Assembly (NCBI GenBank): GCA_030407315.1
Contig: JALQPE010002007.1
Span: 28,434-92,433, forward strand
DNA from: Asparagopsis taxiformis
Taxonomy: Eukaryota > Rhodophyta > Florideophyceae > Bonnemaisoniales > Bonnemaisoniaceae
Reading direction: 5' to 3'
Length of the DNA: 64,000 bases
Below the pieces are notes generated by a model. The model saw nothing but the letters and a program-made list of their open reading frames with translations. It was not told the DNA's origin and did no database searches. The translations under genes and the position numbers were made by a program. Position 1 is the stretch's first letter, and every line of letters begins with the position of its first letter. Positions 41,767 to 53,493 of the stretch are shown here, in pieces.

Positions 41767-42718
41767 AGAGGGAGAGCGTGTTTACTTAGGTTCTAATGGT
41801 TCACTCCAAGTCCTACGCGCTCACGATGCTTGGCACTCTTGATGTGACGAGTATAGTCTTCGATAGAGACGAAGGAACGATCACACGGGCGACAGTTTAG
41901 TTCGACTTGATGATTTCGAACTCAGCGCTTGTGCTTTTCGGAATCGATGTGGGCTAGGAATTGAGCCCTAGTCTTAGCTGATTTCCTGCAAAGTGTGCAG
42001 TCGAAACTTCTTGTGGGAGTCTTTGGTTTAGGGTTCCTCTTGGCTTCTTTGTATGTTGCGGTTCGGAGAAGATGCTGCGAGGAACGGTCGTCGATCGACA
42101 ACAAGGTGCGCTGCGGAGGGATAGGCGGAGCAGTGGTCGAAGCAGAGGCGCAATGTGAGCTAGGAGTTCCTCTGGGGGCCGGTATGTTTTGTCGGGAGAC
42201 CGTCTTCCCGAGAATACGATGAGTATTGACAACTTTCTTGGGCATGTTCGGAGCGTCCGACTTGGGTGCCACCGTGAATCGAGGGGAAGCAGCCCGGGGC
42301 AGTTGAGCACGAGGGGCGGTCGAAGACGTGGAGTAGGAAGAATGGTCTTCTTCGTGATCAGAGGGCGAATGGCGAGGCGAAGGGTCACTTTCGGCACGAA
42401 GGCGGGGAGAACCGCTTTAGGCTTGGCGATAGCAGGAGGTAAAGGGCGGAAGTCGTCGTCACGGTCGATGACGGTCGGCGGCGGAGCGGGCGGAGTATCG
42501 ACGGTGGGGGTCTGTGGGGTGGTGTCGGCTCTAAGGGCGACGATCCCAAACGGCGGAGTCTGCGGGGGCTGAGAGAGGGGGGAACTCGGGAATGCAGCAC
42601 TATCGTCGGAGCGGTATTCCGACGGGGAGTCTGGGATTCTGTGGGAAAAAGATCGTGGTCCGGCCACTGTCCAACAGGAAAAGTCCTCAAGATGGTTACT
42701 CAAGTCGTAGTCAGTCAC
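41767..42718 (-). pseudogene. Element A copy 2: leader region with two C2H2 zinc fingers
   Basis: Same arrangement as copy 1, including the TGA between the two fingers (41922-41924) and the frame change upstream. Confidence 0.6.
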
Positions 42719-42808
42719 ACAACAGCGTAGACTCGATAGGAGAACTAGACTACTGTGTGAAGCCAGAGATGGAGAAGTGGCGGGAACTTACTTGCGATGC
42801 TACCAAGC

Positions 42809-43584
42809 TGTGGGGGTTAAGGCACAACTTGGGAGAAGGTGTTCCGGTCGAAGGTGCCTCCGAATCCCTGAGGTGGGGAGCGGAGGGTAGTTTATATAGA
42901 CTAGGAGGTAGCTCTAGGAGGGGTAAAATGAAGGGTAACTACGAGGAGCTACGAGGAGTAGGTATCGGGAGATCAACCAATAGGAGAGGAGAATGGGAGA
43001 TATTGTTGGTGGCGGCGGATCTGGAAACGGTCATGAGGAGAGTGTGACACGGAGGGCCACGTGTAAGAGTCCAGCAATGTCACACGTGTAAGAGGTTGGC
43101 AGGAACCCCTGACACGTGGAAACCTGGAGTCGGGCGCGACCGGGCCCCACAGGGCGACTTACAGTGCAAGCTTACATTTCTTACATGTAAGCTTACAGTT
43201 GAAATTTCATTGAAAAAACGAGGTTTCCGTCAGTTACTGTTGTATGTTACCTGTCATACGGGCGTATGGTTGTAAGTAACCATGTAAGTGGGGCGAAAGT
43301 GGCTGAAAAAGCCATGTAATCTTGTAAGTAACCGTGGCAGTCACATGACAGGTGTTGTAAGTGTATCATAACATGTAAGTAGCCTACTCAAGTGTCTCCT
43401 AGGTGGTGTAAGGTATATGGAAAGCTGTAAGTAGCCTCGTAGGAGTGGTTACTGTAAGCTTCCCTTGTAGTTGGGAGCTTTGGTCTCTGTGGAATGTTAT
43501 TATCTTATTGGTTGGTCGGGGTATGGTGTTGTAAGAACAGGAATCTAGTGTTTACCATGAGGTCTAGAGGACTGATCCCTTACA
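42809..43584 (-). repeat. LTR3 of array A (shared by two internal regions)
   Basis: 776 bp; 5' LTR of internal 2 and 3' LTR of internal 3. Confidence 0.9.
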
Positions 43585-44097
43585 TTACTCCTTTCTCTGA
43601 ACAAGAGTCGTGCTCGACTCGAGACTGAAGGGGAGGATACTAACCGTTGAAGACTGTTGGGAAGGGAACACGGTGTGTGTCGGCCTAGGGATTAGGAGGA
43701 GTGATACGTCCATTTGTTCTTCCTCAGCCAAAGTTGTGACGATATTGCGGATATCATCCGCATAGGACTGGTCGGGGGAGAGGTGCCCATAGGCACCAAC
43801 TACCCAGTGGTACAGATAACAGATAAAGTTGTATCCGATGGCTTCGGAGAGAGGAGCCGGTAAATTTTCGACGTTCGGCGAGAGTTCAATTCGATCTATG
43901 ATCACAAACAGTAGGTCGAAATCTTCCGCTGTTACACAGAAGGGGCCAAAGGCATGATAGTATCCATAGCATGTGTGGATTAGGGCCCAGCAAAGTACAC
44001 TTCGTGCATAAGGTTTTGGGGTAACGTCTTGTAACCATGTAGTCAATGTCTCGCCAGCGATAACAAGCTGGAGGTAAAACTCAGAAGAGGTGGCCAT
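43585..44097 (-). pseudogene. Element A copy 3: small 3' ORF, altered end
   Basis: ATG at 44097. Identical to copies 1 and 2 up to RPTHTVFP. A one-base deletion (GGGAAGGGAAC for GGGAAGGGGAAC near 43664) then changes the last residues and extends the frame to 170 aa. Confidence 0.6.
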
Positions 44098-44158
44098 GGT
44101 GGAGAGGGGATATGGATAGGAAGGGGATGTCCAAACGAGGTTGTGGACTGAAAGGAAT

Positions 44159-46893
44159 TTATAGAGCTGAAAGGGAGACCGGGAGTCTAATTCTGATGAT
44201 ATTTGTCAAGAAGTTCCTGACAATTTTAAGGTTTTCTATGGAAAGCCAGGAATTTTCGTGATCTGGATAACCTTTCCACTTCACGAGATATTGGAGTTTC
44301 CTGTGTCTTTTTCTGTGGTGAAGAATTCTCTCAACTTCATATTCGTCAGAGTTTGTTGAAAGTTTGATCGGTGGCGGTGGTACTAGGTTTCGCTCGAATG
44401 TGTCCTCTACGTAAGGTTTGAGGAGGCTAGAGTGAAATGCATTGTGGATTTTGCGATCGATCATTGGTTGGGGAAGGTTCAATCGAAAAGTAACTTCATT
44501 GATCTTCTCAGTGATTTCAAATGGTCCACAAAACTTTGGGTGAAGCTTTCTTGTACCCGATCCATCTTCAAGGGTTAGGTTTGCTGTGGACAGCATGACC
44601 TTGTCATTGACCTTGAATGGAGTCGGTAAACGCTTCCTATTGGCTTGCTTTGCCATTGATTCATTTGCTTTCTTTATGTTTTCGATGGCTTGTTTGGTAA
44701 CTTTTCCTATGGTGGATATGAATTTTTCTGCAGTCGGGTTTTCTGTTTCTAAGGTTTCTATGGGAAGGGTCCTAGGGTGTTGCCCATATGTGAGGAAGAA
44801 GGGTGTGAAACTAGTGGCAGCATGTATTGAAGAGTTATAAGATACTTCAAAGTGGACTAAGTATTCGTCCCAGTTGGTTTTGTTGTAGTCAGCGAAGGCT
44901 CAGATCATTTCCTCAATCTTTCGATTAAGTATCTCTGTTTGTCCATCCGTTTGTGGATGGTATGCGGACGATGGTGATATCTTGGTTTTCAAGGTATGGA
45001 AAAGAGACTTCCAGAATTTGCTCATAAATACTGGATCTCGGTCACTAATGATTACTGAGGGGAGTCCATGGTGTCGATAAATGTTCTCGAAGAATAACTT
45101 TGCCGTTTCCACAGCGTTTGGGTCTCTTTCATACGGGATGATTCGGAGTAGCTTAGACAATCGATCAACTACAACGAACATTCCGGTGTTGCCTTTCTTG
45201 GTTTTGGGTAGAGGTTTCAAAAAGTCCATGGTGATGTGTGTCCACTTCCCCGAAGGGGGTTCTAATGGTTGAAGTAGTCCGAATGGTTTATGGTTTGGAG
45301 CCTTAGTTCTTTGGCATGTATCACATGAAGTGACATAGTCTCTAATAGTTTGTTTCATTTTCTTCCAGTAATATTTTGTAGCTATTCTGTGGCAAGTTTT
45401 CTTTACTCCAAGGTTACCAGATTGTGGGGTATCATGGTGATCATGTAGTAATTGAAGTCGATAGGTCCCTTTCGGTATACATAATCGTTCTTTGTAGTAC
45501 AGAAGGTTGTTTTCTTTTCGGAAGGAGTTCTTCGGTGATTTGTATACTTCTTGGAACTCAGGATCCTTGGTATAATCTTCTTCTTTTATCTTTGCGTTGC
45601 CGTCTGATGCAAAGTACGTAGCATTGGTTTCGAACTGTGATGTTATGGATATTGCTTTTGTCAGAAGAGAGTGGTCTCTAGGGGCGGTTGGTTCTTTGTT
45701 CAGAAATTGTCTGGAGAGTGCGTCAGCTACTTTGTTTGTTTTCCCTTTTATTGCAAGTATTTTGAAGTCGAACGAGACAATTGATTCAAGCCATCTTACT
45801 TGTCTTTGGGATAGTTGCTTTTGGGTTTCCAAATATCTGAGGGGATAGTGATCAGTGTAAACGGTAAATGGTCTGCCATGGAGATATGCTCTCCATGTTC
45901 GAAGTGTATCGATGATGGCCAGGAGCTCTCTTTCATGAGCTGCATACTTTTGTGCGGCTGCATTGAGAGTTCTGGAGTAGAATGCAACAGGTCGGTATCT
46001 ATTTGTGTCCTTTTGTTCCAGGAGAGCACCAAATGCAAATTGAGAAGCATCGGTTGTGACAACTATGTCCTTTTCTGGGTGGAAGGGCATTAATACTGGG
46101 GTTCGAGTCATCACTGTTTTCAGTGCGGTAAAGGATTGTTCGGCGGAGGGGTTCCACGTGAATGGAGCATTTTCGTGAGTTCTGTGAGTGGTTTTGCTAT
46201 GGCTGAGCAGCTTCCGATGAATCTGCGATAATAATTGACTAGGCCCAGGAAAGACTGGACGTCTCGTTTGTTCCTTGGCCTTGGCCATTCTTTGATGGTT
46301 TTGATCTTGGTTTCTTCAACTGATATTCCTCCTGGTGTGAGAACATGTCCTAAGTATTCTATCTCTTGTACTGCGAAAGAACACTTTGACATTTTTGCGT
46401 ACAACTGATTCTTGCGGAGTCTCTGCAGAACTAGCTCAATGTGGTGAAGATGATCGGTAAATGAGGAGCTATAAATGAGTATATCATCCAGATATACTAT
46501 AACAAAGTGATCTAGGTAATCTCTGAAAAGATCATTCATCAACGTCATGAACGTTGCAGGAGCATTGGATAATCCGAAGGGAAGCACAAGGAACTCGAAG
46601 TGTCCGTACCGGGTTCGGAACGCGGTTAGTGGGATAGAGTCGTTTTCTAAGCGTACTTGATGGTATCCGGATCTTAGGTCGATTTTACTGAAGTATTTGG
46701 TGTCCTTCAGCTGGTCAAAGATATCATCAATTCTAGGGAGCGGGTAGCTGTTCTTAACAGTGAGGCGATTGAGGGCTCGATAATCGATACACATACGTAG
46801 TGCACCGTCCTTTTTACTCACAAATAGAACTGGAGCACCCCAAGGGCTGCAACTTGGCTGGATAAATCCTGCTTCCAGGAGTTCATCGAGTTA
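44159..46893 (-). pseudogene. Element A copy 3: RT-RNase H-integrase-chromodomain (broken)
   Basis: Same frame structure as copy 2: RT 46120-46821, RNase H-integrase 44900-46288, chromodomain 44159-44656. It has the same TAA before RT (46891-46893), frame change after KPLTELTK and TGA in integrase (44900-44902). Confidence 0.85.
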
Positions 46894-47745
46894 TTTCTTA
46901 AGCTCTCTGAGTTCAGGTGGGGACATCCGATACAGACCTCTTTTCTGTGGAATACTTTCGGGAACTAGGTCTATTCGGAAGTCAATTTTTCTTTGGGGAG
47001 GTAATCCTTTGGGCAACGTTTCTGGGAAAACGTCATTGTACTTTCCTAGAATTTGTTGGACATGTTTAGGAAGTTTTTGTTCGGAGGTCTCTGGTTTATT
47101 TGGGTTCAATAAGACTGCAAACAAAGGGAAATTTTCTTCATAGTCTCGGGTCATAGCACTTAGTGAAATACTTTCGCAAAGATGAAATTTATTTGCGTAG
47201 ATGATAAATTTTTTGTTTCGGTGGGAGAATGAGATTTGGTTCGAATGGTTATCAATGGTGGCAAAATGGTTGGGGTGCCAATCCTTGCCGAGGATGGCAT
47301 CATGATTTAACGGGCAGACAGCGAATGACAACTGCTCTGTGTACCCTTGAATCTGTAGACTGATAGTAGACTTGGTTTGTTCTAAGGTTTGTGTATTCTT
47401 GTTGGCCATGGTGGCTAGGTGATTTGTGTCCTTGATCGGAATTTTGTTCGATAAGCAAAACGATCTGTTCACGTAACTGATCTCGGCCCCAGGGTCAAAC
47501 ATGAGTTTTGTTCTAACCCCATTTATTTTTCCAGACGACACTAGTAATCCTATACCAGCTCGTTTGAATGGATCTGGAGTTGTTTCAAAGGGAACTAGGG
47601 GAGGGCTTCTTACCATAGTAGGAAGTTCTATGGGGTTCTGGGCGTCTTGGGACGGAGATTCGACTAGTTCCGTTTGCCTTTTGGGCAGTTTTTGGCAATA
47701 TGCCCTGGTTGGCGACAGCGGAGGCAAAGCCCTTTCTTCATGCAT
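46891..47745 (-). pseudogene. Element A copy 3: protease region of pol
   Basis: Identical in protein to copy 2. Slippery heptamer at 47679-47685; DPG motif. Confidence 0.85.
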
Positions 47746-48533
47746 TGTTCTCTTTCTTCTTTGGTTAACTTTTTGATTTGAATGTTTCCAAATTCCATGG
47801 GGACGGGCCTTGAGGAATTTCCTTCTGGTTTACGGCCATAGTCCTTATTTTTTGAAATACCCCCGTTGGGTCCAAGGCGGCGGTGAGCAGCTTCAACACG
47901 TTCAGCGTCACGCATTGCCTCGGCAAGGTCACGATAATCTTTGGTATAAAGTTCTTTCCAGATATATTGCTTTAAACCCCTGGTATATCGGTCAATTTGT
48001 TCTGCCATACTTATGGTTGGGATGTCAAGGAGAATTCTTTGGAAATCATCGTTGAATGATGATACGTCGCGTACCTGTCTCCAGCGAGCAAATTTATCGC
48101 GAGCTACCTTTTCTTTGTTAAGCGTTTCAAAACGAGAGATAATAGCCTTTTTTAAGCAGTTCCATGTTTTTATTTCGCTTCCATCATCGGTTTTTTGATA
48201 GACAATCCACCACTCATGAGCAGCTCCAGATAAATAGCTAACAGCTAGCTGGAGTGAGTCGTCGTCGGTAGCGTTGGACAGGTAGTTGTCCATGTGCGTA
48301 GCCCAGCTTGTGATCGATCCTCTACCAGAGAACTTTTCAGCTTGGTGTTTCTTTGGTTTAGGATTGTCTGATGTTTTAATACTCTGGAGCTCTTCCCTTA
48401 TACGATCATACGATGCAGCGGCATCGTTTAAGGAGTTCTGCTGGTTATTGATCTGGGAGTTGGCTGCCTGGAGTTGAGTTTGTAGATCCTGGACAACCTG
48501 GGCAAGGTTTTCAATGGTGATGGGATTACTCAT
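47664..48533 (-). CDS. Element A copy 3: gag (289 aa)
   Basis: Identical protein to copies 1 and 2. ATG at 48533. Confidence 0.9.
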   Translation of the reverse strand: MSNPITIENLAQVVQDLQTQLQAANSQINNQQNSLNDAAASYDRIREELQSIKTSDNPKPKKHQAEKFSGRGSITSWATHMDNYLSNATDDDSLQLAVSYLSGAAHEWWIVYQKTDDGSEIKTWNCLKKAIISRFETLNKEKVARDKFARWRQVRDVSSFNDDFQRILLDIPTISMAEQIDRYTRGLKQYIWKELYTKDYRDLAEAMRDAERVEAAHRRLGPNGGISKNKDYGRKPEGNSSRPVPMEFGNIQIKKLTKEEREQCMKKGLCLRCRQPGHIAKNCPKGKRN

Positions 48534-48551
48534 TTTTTTCTTCTGAGGAAA

Positions 48552-49503
48552 AGAGGGAGAGCGTGTTTACTTAGGTTCTAATGGTTCACTCCAAGTCCTA
48601 CGCGCTCACGATGCTTGGCACTCTTGATGTGACGAGTATAGTCTTCGATAGAGACGAAGGAACGATCACACGGGCGACAGTTTAGTTCGACTTGATGATT
48701 TCGAACTCAGCGCTTGTGCTTTTCGGAATCGATGTGGGCTAGGAATTGAGCCCTAGTCTTAGCTGATTTCCTGCAAAGTGTGCAGTCGAAACTTCTTGTG
48801 GGAGTCTTTGGTTTAGGGTTCCTCTTGGCTTCTTTGTATGTTGCGGTTCGGAGAAGATGCTGCGAGGAACGGTCGTCGATCGACAACAAGGTGCGCTGCG
48901 GAGGGATAGGCGGAGCAGTGGTCGAAGCAGAGGCGCAATGTGAGCTAGGAGTTCCTCTGGGGGCCGGTATGTTTTGTCGGGAGACCGTCTTCCCGAGAAT
49001 ACGATGAGTATTGACAACTTTCTTGGGCATGTTCGGAGCGTCCGACTTGGGTGCCACCGTGAATCGAGGGGAAGCAGCCCGGGGCAGTTGAGCACGAGGG
49101 GCGGTCGAAGACGTGGAGTAGGAAGAATGGTCTTCTTCGTGATCAGAGGGCGAATGGCGAGGCGAAGGGTCACTTTCGGCACGAAGGCGGGGAGAACCGC
49201 TTTAGGCTTGGCGATAGCAGGAGGTAAAGGGCGGAAGTCGTCGTCACGGTCGATGACGGTCGGCGGCGGAGCGGGCGGAGTATCGACGGTGGGGGTCTGT
49301 GGGGTGGTGTCGGCTCTAAGGGCGACGATCCCAAACGGCGGAGTCTGCGGGGGCTGAGAGAGGGGGGAACTCGGGAATGCAGCACTATCGTCGGAGCGGT
49401 ATTCCGACGGGGAGTCTGGGATTCTGTGGGAAAAAGATCGTGGTCCGGCCACTGTCCAACAGGAAAAGTCCTCAAGATGGTTACTCAAGTCGTAGTCAGT
49501 CAC
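48552..49503 (-). pseudogene. Element A copy 3: leader region with two C2H2 zinc fingers
   Basis: Same arrangement as in copies 1 and 2, including the TGA at 48707-48709 between the fingers. Confidence 0.6.
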
Positions 49504-49593
49504 ACAACAGCGTAGACTCGATAGGAGAACTAGACTACTGTGTGAAGCCAGAGATGGAGAAGTGGCGGGAACTTACTTGCGATGCTACCAAGC

Positions 49594-50369
49594 TGTGGGG
49601 GTTAAGGCACAACTTGGGAGAAGGTGTTCCGGTCGAAGGTGCCTCCGAATCCCTGAGGTGGGGAGCGGAGGGTAGTTTATATAGACTAGGAGGTAGCTCT
49701 AGGAGGGGTAAAATGAAGGGTAACTACGAGGAGCTACGAGGAGTAGGTATCGGGAGATCAACCAATAGGAGAGGAGAATGGGAGATATTGTTGGTGGCGG
49801 CGGATCTGGAAACGGTCATGAGGAGAGTGTGACACGGAGGGCCACGTGTAAGAGTCCAGCAATGTCACACGTGTAAGAGGTTGGCAGGAACCCCTGACAC
49901 GTGGAAACCTGGAGTCGGGCGCGACCGGGCCCCACAGGGCGACTTACAGTGCAAGCTTACATTTCTTACATGTAAGCTTACAGTTGAAATTTCATTGAAA
50001 AAACGAGGTTTCCGTCAGTTACTGTTGTATGTTACCTGTCATACGGGCGTATGGTTGTAAGTAACCATGTAAGTGGGGCGAAAGTGGCTGAAAAAGCCAT
50101 GTAATCTTGTAAGTAACCGTGGCAGTCACATGACAGGTGTTGTAAGTGTATCATAACATGTAAGTAGCCTACTCAAGTGTCTCCTAGGTGGTGTAAGGTA
50201 TATGGAAAGCTGTAAGTAGCCTCGTAGGAGTGGTTACTGTAAGCTTCCCTTGTAGTTGGGAGCTTTGGTCTCTGTGGAATGTTATTATCTTATTGGTTGG
50301 TCGGGGTATGGTGTTGTAAGAACAGGAATCTAGTGTGTACCATGAGGTCTAGAGGACTGATCCCTTACA
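49594..50369 (-). repeat. LTR4 of array A
   Basis: 776 bp; 5' LTR of internal 3. It differs from the others at GTGTGTACC (GTGTTTACC elsewhere). Its outer edge cuts the methyltransferase gene at 50370. Confidence 0.9.
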
Positions 50370-50803
50370 GCGACGCTCTTCTGCTCTGCATGAACTCTGA
50401 CCGTAGCACCGGTTGTGCTCCTTGTTCGCCACACCATTTCATTCGAATCGATGGCGGGCATATCGATGGTGACGTTGCACCACGCCGGGTACGTGCCGTC
50501 CATGTATCCGTGGTTCCTATAGGCCACCATCTCGCTTCCGGTCTTGAACGGAACACCTCGCTTCCAGAAGTGGATAGCGACCTCTGCCATGTTCATGCGT
50601 TGGTACCTCTTCCGCCCCGGCATTTGATAGAGGTGCCCAGGTAATCGGACAAACAACAGAGGTACCTCGTCAACGAAGAAAACTGAATTCCGAACGACGT
50701 CCTCCTCCTCCTCATCCTCCTCATCCGCACTTTCTTCGCCACTGTGCTGCGATGCTTCGGAGTCCGAATTCATGGACGTAACCTCTTCTTCATCCGACCC
50801 GTC
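50370..50803 (-). pseudogene. Second DNA methyltransferase, downstream fragment
   Basis: On - this continues the gene piece at 63300-64000. The frame is continuous across the element B insertion site once the 5-bp duplication is counted once: the piece there ends ASDDG, and here an acidic run begins GSDEEEV and goes on to ADEEDEEEEDVV. The target-recognition part follows (FVDEVPLLFVRLPGHLYQMP, MNMAEVAIHFWKRG, SEMVAYRNHGYMDG), then AIDSNEM...AEQKSV, where LTR4 of array A cuts it, just before the expected SAM-binding motif I. The + gene at 6333-10468 aligns along this stretch (HNMHDFVIHAYKRG, GMAAYDMVDYR, AIDNVPR...HEQKAL). The acidic linker is absent from that copy. Confidence 0.8.
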
Positions 50804-51490
50804 TGTCGTACCGCCTGGCGGTCCTCGCCGATCGAGGCGTGTGGCTTCCCTATTGGGTACCCACTTAAGGGATGTGCCAATCACAAGGCACCAGCCAACT
50901 GGCGTGTTTCCTATACTTGGGACAAGCTAAGGCTGACAAATAACCCTATCCGGGCCCATCGGCCCCGGCCAAGACCCCACAAGGGGCAAATTTCTAACTT
51001 AAGCTAACCAGCTGTACATTACAATGTAAGCCTAACTGGCAATAACCTCGCGGGTAGGCGAGTGCCGTTAACTGGGCTCTGGTTGGTCAATAACTGGATA
51101 TTTATTCCTAACCACTAACCCTAGCTTACAGTAGACTTAGTATAAAACCGCCACTGGAATAGCCAGTAGGCACGGTTTCTAGAGTAACGTAAACTCAAGT
51201 GGAATTACGACCCATTGGAACAGTGTTCGCATACCTATTGTTCAACCCCTCTCCGGGAAAACCTTAGGGTTAGCCAACAGCTCGACGGATTACGTCATCT
51301 TGCTCCATTAATACGCATCTCGCGTGAGCACCCCTTCGTCGCACAACCCCCTCCGGGTAACGACACCTTCTCTCTTACGAGACTACCCGCTGGGTACCTA
51401 TAAGGTTCATCTGCTCTACCACTTCCTCTACCGAGGCTCGGGACACCTGTCGGGTGGTTTGCCGCTCTAGCGGATTTTCTACCTGCTACA
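50804..51490 (+). repeat. Element B 5' LTR
   Basis: 687 bp, TGTCGTACC...CTGCTACA. It has a patch around 51120-51140 (TAGTATAAAACC) that could be a TATA box (TATAAAA) for element transcription. Differences to the 3' LTR seen: GTGTGGCTT/GTGTCGCTT, GGGTAACGA/GGGTAGCGA, TCTTACG/TCTCACG, AGACTAC/AGATTAC. Confidence 0.95.
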
Positions 51491-51510
51491 TTGGTCTCTC
51501 GACCTAGAAC
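51491..51510 (+). other. Candidate primer-binding site of element B
   Basis: TTGGTCTCTCGACCTA starts one base after the LTR; its TGG could pair with a tRNA CCA end. The tRNA was not identified. Confidence 0.5.
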
Positions 51511-51567
51511 CTTGTACCCTCGGGTAAGTCTCTTTGAGAGAAATTTTCCTTCACAATCATCTTCACG

Positions 51568-53493
51568 ATGCCTCGTAACCCTACAACGGGACCCTCTAGT
51601 GAGGACATAGCGCCTGCCAGCGACTTATCCGATTCGGATCTGATCGCCGAAGAAGGCGTGGTGATTCACACCCTGCAAGACCGGGCCGACCGAATCTTCA
51701 ACGAACGGTTGGAAGAATTCAAGGCTGAATTCAGCACCGTCGTCGAGAAGACTGTTCAAGACCGCAGGGCGGAAATCGTAGACGCTACGGTCGAAACCGT
51801 CATGGAACTGGTCGAGCCAAAGCTGATGGCCGCCAGCCGAGAAGCCACCCAAGATCGGGACGCCGAGTTCCTAGCGGAAACCTGGAATCAGGTCAAAGCC
51901 GAATTCGCTAAACGCGTATCCCCTTTTGAAACTCGTCTGTAGGAGCTTTCGATTCACGGCTTTAATGCCAGTCCATTAGGACAACAGGAGCTTCCTGCTC
52001 GCCGCATCCGATCGGCTGATTTCCCTGACCCTACATCCGGTAGAGAGGAAGAAGAAGATCCCCGATTGGATCAAGTCGCAGAAGCAACCCGACATCTGTC
52101 CGACCGTGTCGACGCCCTCGCCGAATCACTATCCCAAACAGGGAATATTTCTCGCACGAGACAGCACACTCGTGCCACCGGATCTGCACCGGAAAACCCC
52201 ACGTGGGACGATGAAGAAGGACCTCTTGAGGAAGGCTTAGTGCCTTTGAAGGCCCGCGAACCTGCGTTCGACCTAGTGGTCTCCTATCGGTACTACCGAC
52301 TCAAGAACAAGTCCCTAACGACCGACACCCCAATGGGGAAAACAAGAAGCTTGTATAAGCTAACGGAGAAGATCCGTAATTTCAACGCGTCATTCACGCC
52401 TTTCGATGGTACGGAACCCATCGATATCCTCCGGTTCCTCGCGGAATTTCAAGATGCATGTGATTCATGCGGAGTCTCGGAGGGAGAAGCTACCAAGTTA
52501 CTCAAGTATTTCCTAGAAGGAGAACCTCAAAGGTTTATCGCCGCCGAGGCGCGAAAGCGCAAGCTTCTCAACCACCTGCATCAGCAGATCACTTGGCCTC
52601 AAGCAGTTAACGCCCTTCTGGCTCGCTACGCGACGGACAATGTCCTAGCGGACGCATATGACGCAGTAACGCGTATACGGCAAGGGCCGGATGAAGACGA
52701 AGCTGCATACGCAGACAGATTGCAGGACGCTGCACTCCTGTGTGCGAACGTCTTCTCGGAAAGAGACTTGGTCAACTACTACCTCAAGGGCCTACGCCCA
52801 GAGGTTAAACACACCGTCAAGGTGACTATAGGCCGCAGTGGCGGAGAAGATTTTCTTGCTGTCCGTAACCTTGCTAAAGGACTCGGGGACTCTCTACGAG
52901 CTTCGCTACCCGCAAAGCTGAAGGCTTACCCTACCCGGGAAATTGCCGAACGCAAACGCAAGGCGATGCTCGCCACCCTACCCGGGGAGCCGTCCGCAAT
53001 ACCGCGGACCCCACCGCCGACATTACCTTCCCCTACCGGGAACCCAATGGGCGCTCCAATACAGGCCCCTACCCTAACGGGAGAACATCTTAAACTCGCT
53101 GAGAGTATGATCCCCGAAGGGGCTGTTACTTGGAGATGCTCTGGCTGTCGCCAACCAGGGCACGTGTTGTACACTTGCCCTTACCTACCACCCTCAGTGG
53201 GAACTTACTTCGCCTTTGCGAACTACGCTTACCAGCAAGAACCGGAGCAGGTTATGCGCCGCCAACAGCGCCAGTCCAATCGGTTCAACCGAAAAAGGGA
53301 TTACCCTAAAGCCGTGCTCCAACGGTCAAACCCTCCAACACGCATGGTTGCGTTCGCCGATGACGAAAATCATCCCAAATTGGGCCCTCTGAGGCGAGAC
53401 GTTTTAGAACGTAACGGATCTTCCGTAACGGCTCAAGACGTTGCCGACGCCTTGGAACCCTCCGACGACTCCGACACGTCGTCGGAAAACTAA
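51568..53493 (+). CDS. Element B gag, with one in-frame TAG
   Basis: ATG at 51568 (MPRNPTTGPSSEDIAP). The first 124 residues are acidic and helical and end FETRL-TAG (51940-51942). The same frame continues without further stop to TAA at 53491-53493 (ELSIHGFNASPLG...DQVAEATRHLSDRVDALAESL). It contains the gag core (SYRYYRLKNK, IRNFNASFTPFDGTEPIDILRFLAEFQDACDSCG, LVNYYLKGLRPEV) and a CCHC knuckle CSGCRQPGHVLYTC (53138-53179). The product would form particles and bind RNA. The TAG may be a simple CAG-to-TAG mutation or a readthrough site. The homologous relic at 27116-29237 does not extend far enough to compare that codon. Confidence 0.85.

Larger units (their letters stand above)
29238..50369 (-). 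mobile_element. Tandem array of Ty3/gypsy chromovirus element A (4 LTRs, 3 internal regions)
   Basis: Order on +: LTR1 29238-30013, internal 1 30014-36022, LTR2 36023-36798, internal 2 36799-42808, LTR3 42809-43584, internal 3 43585-49593, LTR4 49594-50369. Each LTR is 776 bp. Periods are 6785, 6786 and 6785. Genes read on -: leader zinc-finger ORF, gag, protease, RT, RNase H, integrase, chromodomain, small extra ORF. The copies differ at only a few bases. All three share an in-frame TGA in the leader, an in-frame TAA between protease and RT, a frame change between RT and RNase H, and an in-frame TGA in integrase. The five bases on either side of the array (AGTGC left, GCGAC right) do not match, so there is no target duplication. 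Confidence 0.9.

Noticed and set aside
30014..50000. Assembly duplication as the full explanation of array A
   Set aside because: Not fully excluded, but the copies differ by specific indels and substitutions (near 32546, 33770, 43664 and in LTR1 and LTR4), which argues against exact artificial repetition.
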